A DNA stretch of 64,000 nt from Candidatus Edwardsbacteria bacterium RifOxyA12_full_54_48 (GCA_001777915.1 MFFN01000005.1:124001-188000), one strand, 5' to 3'; positions 42,201-50,876 are shown, counted from the stretch's first letter. Translations and numbers: made by a program. Notes: a model not told the origin generated them from the letters alone.

Positions 42201-44601
42201 GAGCTTCAAGGTCCCCAAGGGAGTTTCCACCGTCTATGTCAGCGCGTTGCTGGTCAGATCGGGCGGGAACTACATGGTCCAGCGCGGTTTCGGGGTGCAG
42301 AGGGTCAGGATCCGTCCTGCCAGCCTGAAGCTGGACATGACCTTGGAGACACCGGATAAGATAAAACCCGGAGAGGAACTGACCGTCAAGGTCAGGACCG
42401 GCGGCCAATTCAAGGGAACCATCGCGGTGGTGGACGAGGGCATCCTCCAGATAACCGATTTCCAGACGCCTGACCCGTTCAGCGGCATCCTGAGGGACCT
42501 GCGGCTGTATATCAACTCGGCCGAATCCTTCGGTTGGATCATGAAAAAATTCATGGACAGGACCGGTGGGGACTTCGCCGCCAGAGAGAAAGAATTCCCC
42601 GAAGCCAGGTTCGCCAGGATAGTGTCATCGTGGAGCGGTATTCTGGAAAGCGGCCGGGACGGGGTCATTATCTATAAGGTGAAGATACCTGAATATAACG
42701 GAAAACTTAGGGTGATGGCGGTGGGGGCCAGCGACAGCAGGTTCGGCTCCTGCCAGGCCGATGTCATTGTAAAGAGCGACGTGATAGTAACGCCCACCAT
42801 CCCGCGTTTCATGTACACCGGCGATGAGTTCAGCTTCCCGGTGACCCTGATTAACACCACCAGCACTTCTCGAAGTGTCTCGCTTTCAGTCACCCCCAAA
42901 GGTTTCAGTGTGAAAGGCGACAGAAAGGCGTCTGTAGCGCTGAAGGCTCAGGAGAAAGTCACCCAATGGGTGGAGTGTATTGCAGGCGAGGATCCCGGTT
43001 CACTGGAGATGACGATCGACGCCTCAACGCAGGGCATGAGCTATAAAGACCAGTTTACCATTCCGCTGTACCCGAGCGTGCCGTTCATCACCGAGACGGA
43101 ATACCACGATATCAAATCCGGGGGAAAGCTTGACTTAAAAGAATATTTCAACGACTGGTACCCCCGGGCCCATCAGGCCAGGGTGATGGTGTCGGTGCTG
43201 CCGGGCCTGTCCAGACTGAACCATTTCCAGTATGTGATCCATTATCCCTACGGCTGCATAGAACAGACATCGACATCGACCCTTGTGCTATTGCGGCTGT
43301 CCTCTCTTCTTCCGGCAATAGCCCCGGAGATCGAAAAGGAGAAATATACCTCCATGGTAAATCACGGCATCAATCGCCTAGTATCCATGCAGACCATCTC
43401 TGGAGGATTTGCTTACTGGCCGGGCAATAGCGAGCCGTGCAACTGGGGCAGCGGTTATGCCGCTCTGGTACTGTTGGAGGCCAGGAAGGCAGGTTTTGTG
43501 GTGCCGGAGGGAGCCCTAAATGCGGCCCTGAACTACCTTGACGCCATGCCGGAAAAATCCGGCCTGATTTATTATGTGCTGGCACGCGGCGGAGTCCTTC
43601 AGAAAAAGCCAGAAGCCGTTGACCGGGTAATAACCCTGGCTCAGAAGGGCGGTTACAACGCCTTGGGAATGCTATGGGCCGCAGGGACGGCCTTTGAGTC
43701 GGGAAGGACCGAACAGGCCAAGTCCATCCTCCGGGCCGCGCTTAGCAGGACCCCGGAGAATACCCGCCGATATAGCGACGATTTCTACAGCCGGATGCAG
43801 TATGACGGAATCAAACTGTACATGATAGAGAACATAGAGCCCGGGACCGAGGCCGAGAAGCAAGCAGTGCTTCAGGTCTCCCAAGACCTTTCGGGCAAGT
43901 GGAGCTGGTATTATTCCACCCAGGACCTGGCTTGGAACCTGCTGAGCCTGGGGCTGTATGCCGATAAACATCCGGCCGGTGGCCAGCTGGGCGAACTTAG
44001 GATGAACGGCAAGGTCCAGAAGCCCAGAGACCAGAAGGCGGTCACTTCGTGGACGCTATCCAATCCGGGAAACAGCGGAGAGATCGAGATCAAGTCGCTG
44101 TCCGGATCCGACCTGTTCGTCAGCATTGAGAACAAGGGATTTTCCAAGACCAGGAGGGCTTTTGAGGCTTCTTCCACTGGCCTTGTCATTGAAAAAACCC
44201 TGCTCTCTTATTCGGGTTCGGCGGTGACCTCGGCCAGGCAGGGCGATATCCTGCTGATGAAGATAGCGGTGAAGACCGTCAGCGGATATTATGATAACGT
44301 GGCTGTGGAAGCCTCACTGCCGGGGGGCCTGGAGATAGAGAATCCCCGGCTGGGCAGAGGCGACCTGCCGCAATGGACCAGCGACAGCCGCAATATGTGG
44401 ATGCCTGATTATGTCGACGTCAGGGATGACAGGGTGATTATCTTCGGGCGTCTCTCCTACGGCCTCCAGTATTATTATGTTCTGCTCAGGGCGGTCACCC
44501 CGGGCAAATATTTCCTGCCGCCGGCCAGTGCGGTTATCATGTACGATCCCGAAAAAAATGCCCGTACAGGTGCGGGTAGTTTTGATATCTATAAACGGTA
44601 A
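39253..44601 (+). CDS. Bacterial alpha-2-macroglobulin (YfhM-like), membrane-anchored
   Basis: 1782 aa. One N-terminal hydrophobic helix (residues 9-31) anchors it; no lipobox Cys is visible, unlike the lipoprotein YfhM/ECAM. Successive macroglobulin (MG) beta domains follow (MG2-type YLYPERDLYRPGEEVKFGVL near residue 575), then the A2M region and the thioester domain with C1335-I-E-Q1338 in PYGCIEQT. The thioester traps attacking proteases after bait-region cleavage. A Tyr/Asp-rich patch (residues about 842-862, SYYYNYGYDDDYYYDDYYW) is inserted in an MG loop. It is followed 1 nt later by PBP1c, the standard partner, suggesting periplasmic defence linked to peptidoglycan repair. Confidence 0.93.
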   Translation: MFSIKLNKWVYLRIAGLLLTVIMAAVFFFFRSKEVSGRRERGLEVTAQPGGELRDIPGEMSFYFSRSFVGAEGIGIPADSMGNYIEIDPPLPASGIWASERRFEMRFLKNPLPEVRYDIKMKRLPLMIEAPKMPTYKFWFATPKFGLNSIVLKSVVNEMAQITICFNYPPETDNIERFIEIRDSKKQNVKISNVRIVNEHQLIITVPVASAPQQYAVTVKKGLKSKLGVSLRDETEKLIPVGFKTGPMTVENARAEEIDEGFMLSFRMSAMATHDGELEIYEDNLVDLVVIDPEIDYQVTASNAGVFVTADFMPDKSYKVTLKAGVSSLTGDILQQDYTQEFTMPKRKEKLQFVYRGRYFGKNGAWNLPLKVSQFPEVTIDVIYMPPENVLFWHLKEYGNTRNISNLGEAVVTGYKVTLENGAKEQVADIDLRELIKDLHKGLYLIEASGRNKSKYGSDRVAVVISDISLIAKWNDRTIFIWAMNSATLKPESGVDIEVRSSKNFLAGKGSTDNGGFCAIPVLKEGRDPYVIFAQKGNEWTYAHVSSLRLPMEAYDVSGESPDAPYNAYLYPERDLYRPGEEVKFGVLVREKGTYRGLAIPVRVNVRDPQGRDYLSLSGTTDNCGLREFRFPTAPSSPTGKYMLQLVIGDRTIYSSHVMVETFVPERMRAEQKFSEKPDIYKKINMKINAEFLFGAPASDEEYTIKLRAEETPMAVSGYYGYFFGRVPFGKDKAPSWESETESGSLDSKGKAEVDFLVGSSIKFDQPVRLRSLLTVTEGGSGRVTSRMTEKMAYTRPFYIGIKPTGSRIAAGVPMEVKGILLGQDHSLYTGKAKLYYRVYRLSYYYNYGYDDDYYYDDYYWSARVNKLPVTSKKQVTVADGKFSFNFTPNTNYNDYLVEVVDEGNGTVSQAKISGWGWWYGGEEKVQSPEVIPIRLDKKEYDAGDEVKVEALVPFDGNVLWTVELDTVYITEWSQAKGEVASWSFKVPKGVSTVYVSALLVRSGGNYMVQRGFGVQRVRIRPASLKLDMTLETPDKIKPGEELTVKVRTGGQFKGTIAVVDEGILQITDFQTPDPFSGILRDLRLYINSAESFGWIMKKFMDRTGGDFAAREKEFPEARFARIVSSWSGILESGRDGVIIYKVKIPEYNGKLRVMAVGASDSRFGSCQADVIVKSDVIVTPTIPRFMYTGDEFSFPVTLINTTSTSRSVSLSVTPKGFSVKGDRKASVALKAQEKVTQWVECIAGEDPGSLEMTIDASTQGMSYKDQFTIPLYPSVPFITETEYHDIKSGGKLDLKEYFNDWYPRAHQARVMVSVLPGLSRLNHFQYVIHYPYGCIEQTSTSTLVLLRLSSLLPAIAPEIEKEKYTSMVNHGINRLVSMQTISGGFAYWPGNSEPCNWGSGYAALVLLEARKAGFVVPEGALNAALNYLDAMPEKSGLIYYVLARGGVLQKKPEAVDRVITLAQKGGYNALGMLWAAGTAFESGRTEQAKSILRAALSRTPENTRRYSDDFYSRMQYDGIKLYMIENIEPGTEAEKQAVLQVSQDLSGKWSWYYSTQDLAWNLLSLGLYADKHPAGGQLGELRMNGKVQKPRDQKAVTSWTLSNPGNSGEIEIKSLSGSDLFVSIENKGFSKTRRAFEASSTGLVIEKTLLSYSGSAVTSARQGDILLMKIAVKTVSGYYDNVAVEASLPGGLEIENPRLGRGDLPQWTSDSRNMWMPDYVDVRDDRVIIFGRLSYGLQYYYVLLRAVTPGKYFLPPASAVIMYDPEKNARTGAGSFDIYKR

Positions 44602-44602
44602 C

Positions 44603-46897
44603 ATGCCCAAACTGACGGCATATTGCCTATCGGCACTGGCGGTTTCCTGTTCGCTTGGTCTTATGCTTTGGCCGTTGCCAAAATCAATCGACCCATCCTA
44701 TTCCAGGGTGGTCCGGTTTTCCGACGGCAGCGTGATGAGGACCTATATCTCTGCTGACCAAAAGTGGAGGATATTTCTGCCACTGGAGAAAATCGACCCG
44801 CTGTATATCAGGACCGCGTTGACCTATGAGGATCGGTGGTTCTACTGGCACCAGGGAGTCAATCCGTTGTCATTGGCCAGGGCCCTCTACCTTAATTTAA
44901 TGGCCGGGCGTGTGGTCTCCGGCGGGTCTACCATCTCCATGCAGCTGGCCAGACTTTCGGAGCCTAAACCCCGCACGGTCGTTTCAAAATTATGGGAGAT
45001 CTTCAGGGCTTTCCAGTTCGAGCTACGCCTGGGCAAGAGGAGGATACTTGAGCTCTATTTGAACCTGGCCCCGTACGGCGGGAACGTTGAGGGGATCGGG
45101 GCAGCCTGCTTGGGCTATTATGGACGGCTGCCGGACAGGATGACCCCTGAGGAATCGGCTTTCCTGGTATGGCTGCCGCGCTCGCCCTCGCTGAAAAGGC
45201 GCAGGGATAAGACCTCGCCTATCGACGGACGCGATAAGGTGCTGGACGTTATGCGCCGGCGCGGCCTGATCGATGACGGGCAATACCGGCGAAGCCTGAA
45301 AGCCGCCATACCGTCGAAATTCAGGCAGTTCCCCTGCATGGCCCCGCACATGGCCGATTATATAGTACAGTCATATTCGGAAAAGAACGATATTACCAGT
45401 ACCATTGACCGAAATGTACAGCTCAAGTCCGAGAGCATACTCAGATCCTATGACAAGAAAATGGCGCTGGCCGGAGCCTCGAATGCCAGCCTGGTGGTCA
45501 TTGACAACCGGACCCGCCGGGTCAGGGCGGCGGTGGGATCGCTGGATTATTTCGACAGCCAAAGGCAGGGACAGGTGCGCGGCTTCGCCTCGTTCCGTTC
45601 GCCGGGATCGACACTAAAACCTTTCCTTTACATACTTTCGCTTGAAAGGGGGCTGTTAAATCCGGAAATGCTGCTGGAGGACGCTCCCTACCAATTCGGA
45701 GGGTTTTCCCCTGTCAACTTTTCTGAGGACTGGAGCGGATTGGTCCGGGCCGAGGACGCCCTGTCCCGTTCGCTGAACCTTCCCTTCGTGATGATGCTCC
45801 GAAGGTACGGATATTCCCGGTTCGAAAAAAAGATACGGGAACTGGGGCTGATCGGGCCGCTGGCATACGGCAGTTACGGGCTCCCGATCATAACCGGTGG
45901 CATGGATGTCCGGCTGCTCGACCTGACCAACGCCTATGCCAGCCTGGCAAAGGGGGGAGGGCACGGAAAACTGCTGCTGCTGGAAACCGATACTGACGGG
46001 ATCGAAAAACAGGTATTCAAGTCTGGTGCGGTTTGGCTGGCCCTGCAGGCGCTGGGAAAGAAGGATAGACCGGATGCGCCCAATGTCTCCCGTTACACCA
46101 TGCCCAAAGCCAGGATATTCTGGAAGACCGGCACATCCTTCGGCCGGCGGGATGCCTGGAGCCTGGGTTTTCTCAATGACTACACCGTGGGGGTCTGGGC
46201 GGGCAACTTCTCCGGAGAGGGTTCGGACAGTATTGTGGGAGCGCTGGCTGCGGCGCCGGTGATGTTCGATGTCCTCAGGGCGCTGGAGGATAATTTCCCT
46301 CGAGAACTGCCCTGGGAAAGAGAAGCCAAATCCGAGATAGACATCATTCCGGTCTGCGCCTATTCGGGATATAAGGCGGGACCGTACTGCCCGAAGACCA
46401 AGCTGGTAAAATCCCTTAAGAATGCCGAACCTTTCCAGACCTGTCCCTTTCACCAGAATTTCATCGTAGAAAAAAGAACCGGCTACCGGGCCAGTCCCTG
46501 GAAGAGCTACCAAAAAGGGGAACTGACCGAAAAGGTATTTTTGGTCTATCCCTCGCAGGTTCAGTTGGTGATGGCAGGGCAGGGGCGGGAGCCCCAGTTT
46601 GGACCACAGCAAAGAATACCTCAGAATAAAAAGAGCCTGGAACTGATCAGCCCGATCGATGGATCCCTCTACCTGGTACCGTTTGGGGTCAGAAACACCG
46701 GTAGCATTCCCCTGCAAGCTTTCACCTCGGCCGGTGGAGGGAAGATACACTGGTTCGTCAACGATGTCTACGTAGGTGACACGGAATCCTGGGAGATACT
46801 GGAGTTGGAACCCAAAGGATTGATAGTCAGAATAACGGCCCAGGACGATATAGGCACCAGCCGGTCGGCCAGCGTGGAAATACGAGCGGAGAGATAA
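44603..46897 (+). CDS. pbpC: Penicillin-binding protein 1C (bifunctional peptidoglycan synthase)
   Basis: Start set at the ATG 44603, one base after the macroglobulin stop; the reading frame extends further upstream but only inside the neighbour. 764 aa. A signal-anchor helix (residues 7-22) is followed by the GT51 transglycosylase with E76 (TYEDRWFYWH) and GGSTISMQLARL, then the transpeptidase with S336-T-L-K339, S390-L-N392 and K508-T-G. A C-terminal BiPBP_C domain (about 660-764) is present. All catalytic motifs are intact. Companion of the macroglobulin, as in other bacteria. Confidence 0.96.
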   Translation: MPKLTAYCLSALAVSCSLGLMLWPLPKSIDPSYSRVVRFSDGSVMRTYISADQKWRIFLPLEKIDPLYIRTALTYEDRWFYWHQGVNPLSLARALYLNLMAGRVVSGGSTISMQLARLSEPKPRTVVSKLWEIFRAFQFELRLGKRRILELYLNLAPYGGNVEGIGAACLGYYGRLPDRMTPEESAFLVWLPRSPSLKRRRDKTSPIDGRDKVLDVMRRRGLIDDGQYRRSLKAAIPSKFRQFPCMAPHMADYIVQSYSEKNDITSTIDRNVQLKSESILRSYDKKMALAGASNASLVVIDNRTRRVRAAVGSLDYFDSQRQGQVRGFASFRSPGSTLKPFLYILSLERGLLNPEMLLEDAPYQFGGFSPVNFSEDWSGLVRAEDALSRSLNLPFVMMLRRYGYSRFEKKIRELGLIGPLAYGSYGLPIITGGMDVRLLDLTNAYASLAKGGGHGKLLLLETDTDGIEKQVFKSGAVWLALQALGKKDRPDAPNVSRYTMPKARIFWKTGTSFGRRDAWSLGFLNDYTVGVWAGNFSGEGSDSIVGALAAAPVMFDVLRALEDNFPRELPWEREAKSEIDIIPVCAYSGYKAGPYCPKTKLVKSLKNAEPFQTCPFHQNFIVEKRTGYRASPWKSYQKGELTEKVFLVYPSQVQLVMAGQGREPQFGPQQRIPQNKKSLELISPIDGSLYLVPFGVRNTGSIPLQAFTSAGGGKIHWFVNDVYVGDTESWEILELEPKGLIVRITAQDDIGTSRSASVEIRAER

Positions 46898-46921
46898 TGC
46901 ATTTTCCGGCTTGATTAGGAC

Positions 46922-46950
46922 TTGCTTTTTTTGCCTTTTAAGTGTATAGT
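46922..46950 (+). promoter_or_regulatory. Possible promoter of the nitronate-monooxygenase-like gene
   Basis: TTGCTT (46922-46927), 17-nt spacer, TATAGT (46945-46950). Leader would be about 155 nt, long for this window; a small open frame inside it (46922-47116) starts within the promoter and is not called. Confidence 0.45.
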
Positions 46951-47112
46951 TACCATACAACAGTCGCACTTCTATTGGATGGGCCGGCGGATAATTCGAT
47001 GGGTGATTTCCGGCAATACCAGGCAGTGGGGCAATATCACCCATAGCCTGTCGGATATCATCATAATAACCGCCGGCCTGCTATACATAAGCCTTCAAAG
47101 GAAAATTTGCAT

Positions 47113-48195
47113 ATGAATGAAATGAAAGAATTAAAGATAGGCGGTCTGGTCATAAAACTCCCCATAATTCAGGGCGGCATGGGGGTGGGCGTTTCTCTGG
47201 CCGGCCTGGCTTCAGCGGTGGCCGATCAGGGCGGAGTGGGCACCATTGCTACCGCCGGCATCGGGATGTTCGAATCGGACTTCAACAACAATTACCTGGA
47301 AGCCAACATCCGGGCCTTAAAGAAGGAAATTAAAAAAGCCAGAAGACTTACCAAAGGCGTTCTGGGGGTGAACATAATGGTGGCGCTTTCCAACTATGCC
47401 GATCTGGTCAAGGCCGCCATCGAGGAGGAGATAGATATCATCTTCTCCGGAGCCGGCCTGCCATTCAATCTGCCGGAGTTTTTAAAGAAGGATTCCAAAA
47501 CCAAACTGGTGCCGATCGTCTCCTCCGGCCGGGCGGCGGCCATCATCGCCAAAAAATGGTCCGACAAATACAACTACCCTCCCGATGCCATAGTGGTGGA
47601 GGGTCCCAAAGCGGGCGGGCATTTGGGGTTCAAGGAAGAGCACCTGGACGATCCCCGTTACACCCTGGAGAAACTGATCCCCGAAGTGATCGAGGCTATT
47701 AAACCTTATGCCGAAAAATACGGCAGGCCCATTCCAGTGATCGCCGCCGGCGGGATATATACCGGCCAGGATATCTGTAAATTCCTGTTGATGGGAGCCG
47801 CCGGAGTCCAGTTGGGCACTCGTTTCGTCACCACCACTGAGTGCGACGCATCCATAAAATTCAAGCAGGCCTATATCGATTCGAGCCAGAACGATGTGAC
47901 CATAATCAAAAGTCCGGTGGGAATGCCGGGCCGTGCCATTCGCAACAAGTTTATCGAGGATGTCAGCCGAGGGGAGAGGAAGCCGTTCACCTGTCCGCAT
48001 CATTGCATAATAACCTGCGACTTCAAGAACACCCCGTATTGCATCGCCCTGGCCCTGATAAACGCCCAGAAGGGCCTGCTGGACGAAGGATTCGCCTTTG
48101 CCGGCGCCAACGCCTACCGGGCCACGGAGATCATATCGGTCAAGGATTTGATGGATACTCTAGTGGAGGAATACCGTCAGGCTTGCCAAAACTGA
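47113..48195 (+). CDS. NAD(P)H-dependent flavin oxidoreductase (nitronate monooxygenase/FabK-like)
   Basis: 360 aa. ATG at 47113 is preceded by AAAGGAAA at 47098-47105; an earlier in-frame TTG at 47107 is less likely. A TIM-barrel FMN enzyme: IIQGGMGVGVSLAGLASAVA at the N-terminus, VVEGPKAGGHLGF with the conserved His, IPVIAAGGIYTG and MGAAGVQLGTRF for the phosphate-binding loop. A Cys-rich C-terminal segment (TCPHHCIITCDFKNTPYC) is found in a subgroup of anaerobe homologues and may bind a metal. Function could be nitronate detoxification or enoyl-ACP reduction; FabK cannot be distinguished by eye. Confidence 0.83.
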   Translation: MNEMKELKIGGLVIKLPIIQGGMGVGVSLAGLASAVADQGGVGTIATAGIGMFESDFNNNYLEANIRALKKEIKKARRLTKGVLGVNIMVALSNYADLVKAAIEEEIDIIFSGAGLPFNLPEFLKKDSKTKLVPIVSSGRAAAIIAKKWSDKYNYPPDAIVVEGPKAGGHLGFKEEHLDDPRYTLEKLIPEVIEAIKPYAEKYGRPIPVIAAGGIYTGQDICKFLLMGAAGVQLGTRFVTTTECDASIKFKQAYIDSSQNDVTIIKSPVGMPGRAIRNKFIEDVSRGERKPFTCPHHCIITCDFKNTPYCIALALINAQKGLLDEGFAFAGANAYRATEIISVKDLMDTLVEEYRQACQN

Positions 48196-48250
48196 TCAGG
48201 CCCTGGTTCATATGCCGGCAAAAGACCGATTTGTATCTACGCCGAAAGTT

Positions 48251-48278
48251 CTGCGTTTTAACTACGCAGGGCTTTTTT
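48251..48278 (+). terminator. Terminator after the flavin oxidoreductase gene
   Basis: CTGCGT (48251-48256) with ACGCAG (48264-48269) and GGCTTTTTT behind it. Lies 55 nt past the stop codon. Confidence 0.6.
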
Positions 48279-48412
48279 GTTGGGCTTTTCTGGCCAGACC
48301 AGGAAACCTGGAGGATAAAAAGTAACCTGATCCACGCAGATTTTACTGATCTTTGAATTATAAACAATTTGCGCCTGCTACGTAGCTACCATTGATAGTG
48401 TCTAATATTCGC

Positions 48413-48442
48413 TTGATTTTATCGTCACTTTAAGTGTATATT
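48413..48442 (+). promoter_or_regulatory. Promoter of thymidine kinase
   Basis: TTGATT (48413-48418), 18-nt spacer, TATATT (48437-48442). The start point near 48449 lies after the in-frame GTG at 48434, so translation must begin at the ATG 48470. Confidence 0.55.
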
Positions 48443-48469
48443 TATGCCAACTTAATCGTTAGGATTGAA

Positions 48470-49078
48470 ATGCAACGGGGACAAATCGAGGTTATCTGTG
48501 GATGCATGTTCAGCGGCAAGACCGAGGAGCTGATCCGCCGGCTTAAGCGGGCCACCTATGCCAGGCAGAAAGTACAGATATTCAAGCATTCGTTCGATAC
48601 CCGGTACGATGAGTTGTGCATTACCACCCATTACGGCCTGAAACTTCCCACCGTCACCTGCCTGACCGCCGGCGATATCATAGGCGCAGTGGATAATAAA
48701 ATTCAGGTGGTGGGCATAGACGAGGTGCAATTTTACGGGGACGATATAATTCCGGCCATCGAGGAGATAGCCCACCAGGATATCCGGGTGATAATCTCCG
48801 GGCTGGATATGGATTTCCGGGGAGAGCCCTTCGGGCCGATGCCGCAGCTGTTGACTCTGGCCGAAAAGGTGGACAAGCTCTCAGCCATCTGTTCAATATG
48901 CGGCGAGCCGGCCACCCGCACCCAGCGTTTGCTGGACGGCCATCCGGCGCCGTATGACAGCGAGGTGGTCTCGGTGGGCTCCGCCGAGAAATACGAGGCT
49001 CGCTGCCGCAAGTGTCATATTGTGCCCAATAAACCCGGCAAACAGCGGTTCAGCATGTCACCCCAGGTAGAGATCTAA
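48470..49078 (+). CDS. tdk: Thymidine kinase (type II)
   Basis: 202 aa from ATG 48470 with AGGA 5 nt upstream. P-loop GCMFSGKTEEL (residues about 11-21), DEVQFY with the catalytic Glu, DMDFRGEPFG lasso region and the zinc-binding Cys set CSICGEPATRTQR...CRKCH are all present. Phosphorylates thymidine for salvage. Single gene with its own promoter. No unusual features in the protein itself. Confidence 0.96.
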   Translation: MQRGQIEVICGCMFSGKTEELIRRLKRATYARQKVQIFKHSFDTRYDELCITTHYGLKLPTVTCLTAGDIIGAVDNKIQVVGIDEVQFYGDDIIPAIEEIAHQDIRVIISGLDMDFRGEPFGPMPQLLTLAEKVDKLSAICSICGEPATRTQRLLDGHPAPYDSEVVSVGSAEKYEARCRKCHIVPNKPGKQRFSMSPQVEI

Positions 49079-49159
49079 TATTCCGTTGGGATTCCATACT
49101 ACAAGTGCCTTCCCTAAAGCTACGGCACTCGTGGAAGTTAATTATTAAGCGAAAGCGAA

Positions 49160-49291
49160 AGCGGAAGACGCCAAGGAAGCGAAATGCTGTATTTTCTTTA
49201 AACAAAAGCCAATCATATCCTCTGGTGGAAAAAATGTAATACGAAATATAATTTTATTAATTTCTTAGCGAGCTTTGCGCCTTGGCGGTTT
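49160..49291. repeat. Degenerate inverted repeat pair flanking an AT-rich spacer
   Basis: The left arm near 49167-49187 (ACGCCAAGGAAGCGAAATG) and the right arm near 49264-49291 (its partial complement, containing TTTGCGCCTTGGCG) share an inverted CGCCAAGG...AAG core about 80 nt apart. Similar 'CCGCCAAGGCGCAAAG' elements are scattered through many bacterial genomes. No coding sequence lies between. Confidence 0.45.
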
Positions 49292-49321
49292 AGTAAAACA
49301 ACAAATGATAGTGAGGATGAT

Positions 49322-50047
49322 ATGAAAAAACCAGCGGTCAGGAATGCGATCTATCTGTCCATCGGAATAATCGCCATAGGCTGGATCCAGAAGATTTTTA
49401 ATTTTCTTTCCACCAAACCTTCGCTGGCCGAGCAATTAGGGCTTAAGGTCAAACTTAGCGAAAACCTATCACAAGCCTCGCTGTATATCGTTACGGTGGG
49501 TATGCTTACCTTCCTGCTGGTCTACTACCTGCTCAAGCTGACCAATGAAAATTTCGGCTCACTGGGGTTCAATAAAAACAAATTAGGCAGACAGATAGCC
49601 ATCGGGGCCTTGTTCGGGATCGGCATCTTTGCACTGGATACTTTTTTGATAAGCCCGATTTTAGAGGCTCTGCTGCCCAATGCCGCGGCCGAAGGCGAGA
49701 ATATAAAATATTTGTTCAGCAATTTGTATTACATCCCCATCTTATTGTTTATGGCCATTTTCAAGGGAGGATTTCTGGAGGAGATCTGGCGGATATTCGT
49801 TCTGACCAGATTCGAGAAGGCATTCAAGACCGCCGGCCTGATCTTTGCCCTGATATTTTTCTCGGCAATGTTCGGTTTGGGGCACGCTTATCAGGGGACC
49901 TCCGGAATAATTTCCACCGCTATTTTGGGTTTGCTTAATGGTCTGGTCTACCTGAGAAAGAGGAATGCCATGGAGGCGGTAACGGCCCATGCGGTATTCG
50001 ATGTGGTCGCGTTGACCTTGGGATTCATCCTCTACCATGGGAAGTGA
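49322..50047 (+). CDS. CPBP-family intramembrane metalloprotease (Abi/CAAX-like)
   Basis: 241 aa with about seven membrane helices. CPBP motifs are all seen: EEIWR (the EExxR pair, residues about 155-159), FGLGHAYQG with the conserved His, and THAVFDVVAL (HxxxD) near the C-terminus. The family ranges from prenyl-protein proteases to bacteriocin self-immunity. No bacteriocin gene is adjacent. Followed by a gap of 222 nt and then the small secreted protein. Confidence 0.9.
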   Translation: MKKPAVRNAIYLSIGIIAIGWIQKIFNFLSTKPSLAEQLGLKVKLSENLSQASLYIVTVGMLTFLLVYYLLKLTNENFGSLGFNKNKLGRQIAIGALFGIGIFALDTFLISPILEALLPNAAAEGENIKYLFSNLYYIPILLFMAIFKGGFLEEIWRIFVLTRFEKAFKTAGLIFALIFFSAMFGLGHAYQGTSGIISTAILGLLNGLVYLRKRNAMEAVTAHAVFDVVALTLGFILYHGK

Positions 50048-50269
50048 TGTTTTTTCTCAATAACCAAAGCCCGTATGAACCCTCATTCGGGCTGCTCCAA
50101 CTATCCTGCGGTAATTAAACAAACAGGTATCATGGCAGGCAAATTGTGTAAACCGCAAAAGCGACTATTGGGCAATGATATTTTTAAGCAATGCCGAAAG
50201 GGAACCCGAAGATAACATATTGACTCTAATATAGATAAATGCATAAACCCTATAATCCAAAGGAGAGAA

Positions 50270-50782
50270 ATGAAAAAATTAACCATTGCGTTATTGCCGA
50301 TCCTTATCTTTTCTTTTTCGGCCACAGTCTTCGCTGCCGGGCAAAAGCCCAAAACCGATGGTGACAGCTTGAAGGTTAAGAACCAGATCAAGATCCAAAA
50401 CAAGGGCGAAGAGACCCAAATCCGAACTCGCACCGAAGAAGGCGACAAGGGGTCGGGTGAAATGATTCAAACCCGGACCAGAGAAGAGAAAAAATTGGTT
50501 GAAGGCGATTCCGCTCAGGTCAAAGAAAAGAACCAGGTCCGCACCAAGAATCAGGGGGAAGACGACAAGCTTCGGGTTCGCACCGAGGAGGGTGACAAAG
50601 GCAAAGGAACCATGGAGCAGAAACGTTACCGTGACGAGGACGGTGACGGCATTGCCGATTCCACCCAGACTAAAGAAAAATCCCAAAATAAAACCCGCAC
50701 TCAGCAAAAGGACAGCAAAGACGATGAAATGACACCTAAAGATGGTGTCGGCGGAAAGAAGGACGGCGGAAAAGGCAGATAA
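50270..50782 (+). CDS. Small secreted charged repeat protein, family not recognised
   Basis: 170 aa. Signal peptide (residues 1-23, ending TVFAAG). The rest is very rich in Lys, Thr, Glu, Gln and Asp with no hydrophobic core. There are two related repeats of about 40 residues: VKNQIKIQNKGEETQIRTR and TEEGDKGSGE around residues 36-64, then KNQVRTKNQGEDDKLRVR and TEEGDKGKGT around 85-114. A DEDGDGIAD motif (residues about 121-129) looks like the calcium-binding thrombospondin type 3/dockerin loop. A good ribosome-binding site (AAAGGAGAG) and a terminator at 50794 support it as a real gene. Function is unknown; an exported metal-binding or intrinsically disordered protein is possible. Confidence 0.75.
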   Translation: MKKLTIALLPILIFSFSATVFAAGQKPKTDGDSLKVKNQIKIQNKGEETQIRTRTEEGDKGSGEMIQTRTREEKKLVEGDSAQVKEKNQVRTKNQGEDDKLRVRTEEGDKGKGTMEQKRYRDEDGDGIADSTQTKEKSQNKTRTQQKDSKDDEMTPKDGVGGKKDGGKGR

Positions 50783-50793
50783 ACTCAAATTAA

Positions 50794-50824
50794 AAAAGCG
50801 CAGCAGTTAAATGCATGCGCTTTT
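50794..50824 (+). terminator. Terminator of the small secreted protein gene
   Basis: AAAAGCGCA (50794-50802) with TGCGCTTTT (50816-50824), 13-nt loop, followed by CCC. It lies 12 nt after the stop codon. Confidence 0.7.
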
Positions 50825-50836
50825 CCCAATTAAACG

Positions 50837-50864
50837 AAACCCGGACGAATTATCGCCCGGGTTT
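50837..50864 (-). terminator. Terminator of the tRNA cluster
   Basis: AAACCCGG (50837-50844) with CCGGGTTT (50857-50864), 12 nt from the CCA end of tRNA-His; on the minus strand it is followed by CGTTTAATT. Confidence 0.6.
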
Positions 50865-50876
50865 CTGTATATTTGG

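Noticed and set aside
45656-47044. Antisense open frame of 462 codons across pbpC
   Set aside because: PbpC has all catalytic motifs in the plus frame; the antisense frame arises from its GC-biased third positions and shows no domain.
46922-47116. 64-codon open frame before the flavin oxidoreductase
   Set aside because: It would start inside the candidate promoter, has no ribosome-binding site and overlaps the next start codon.
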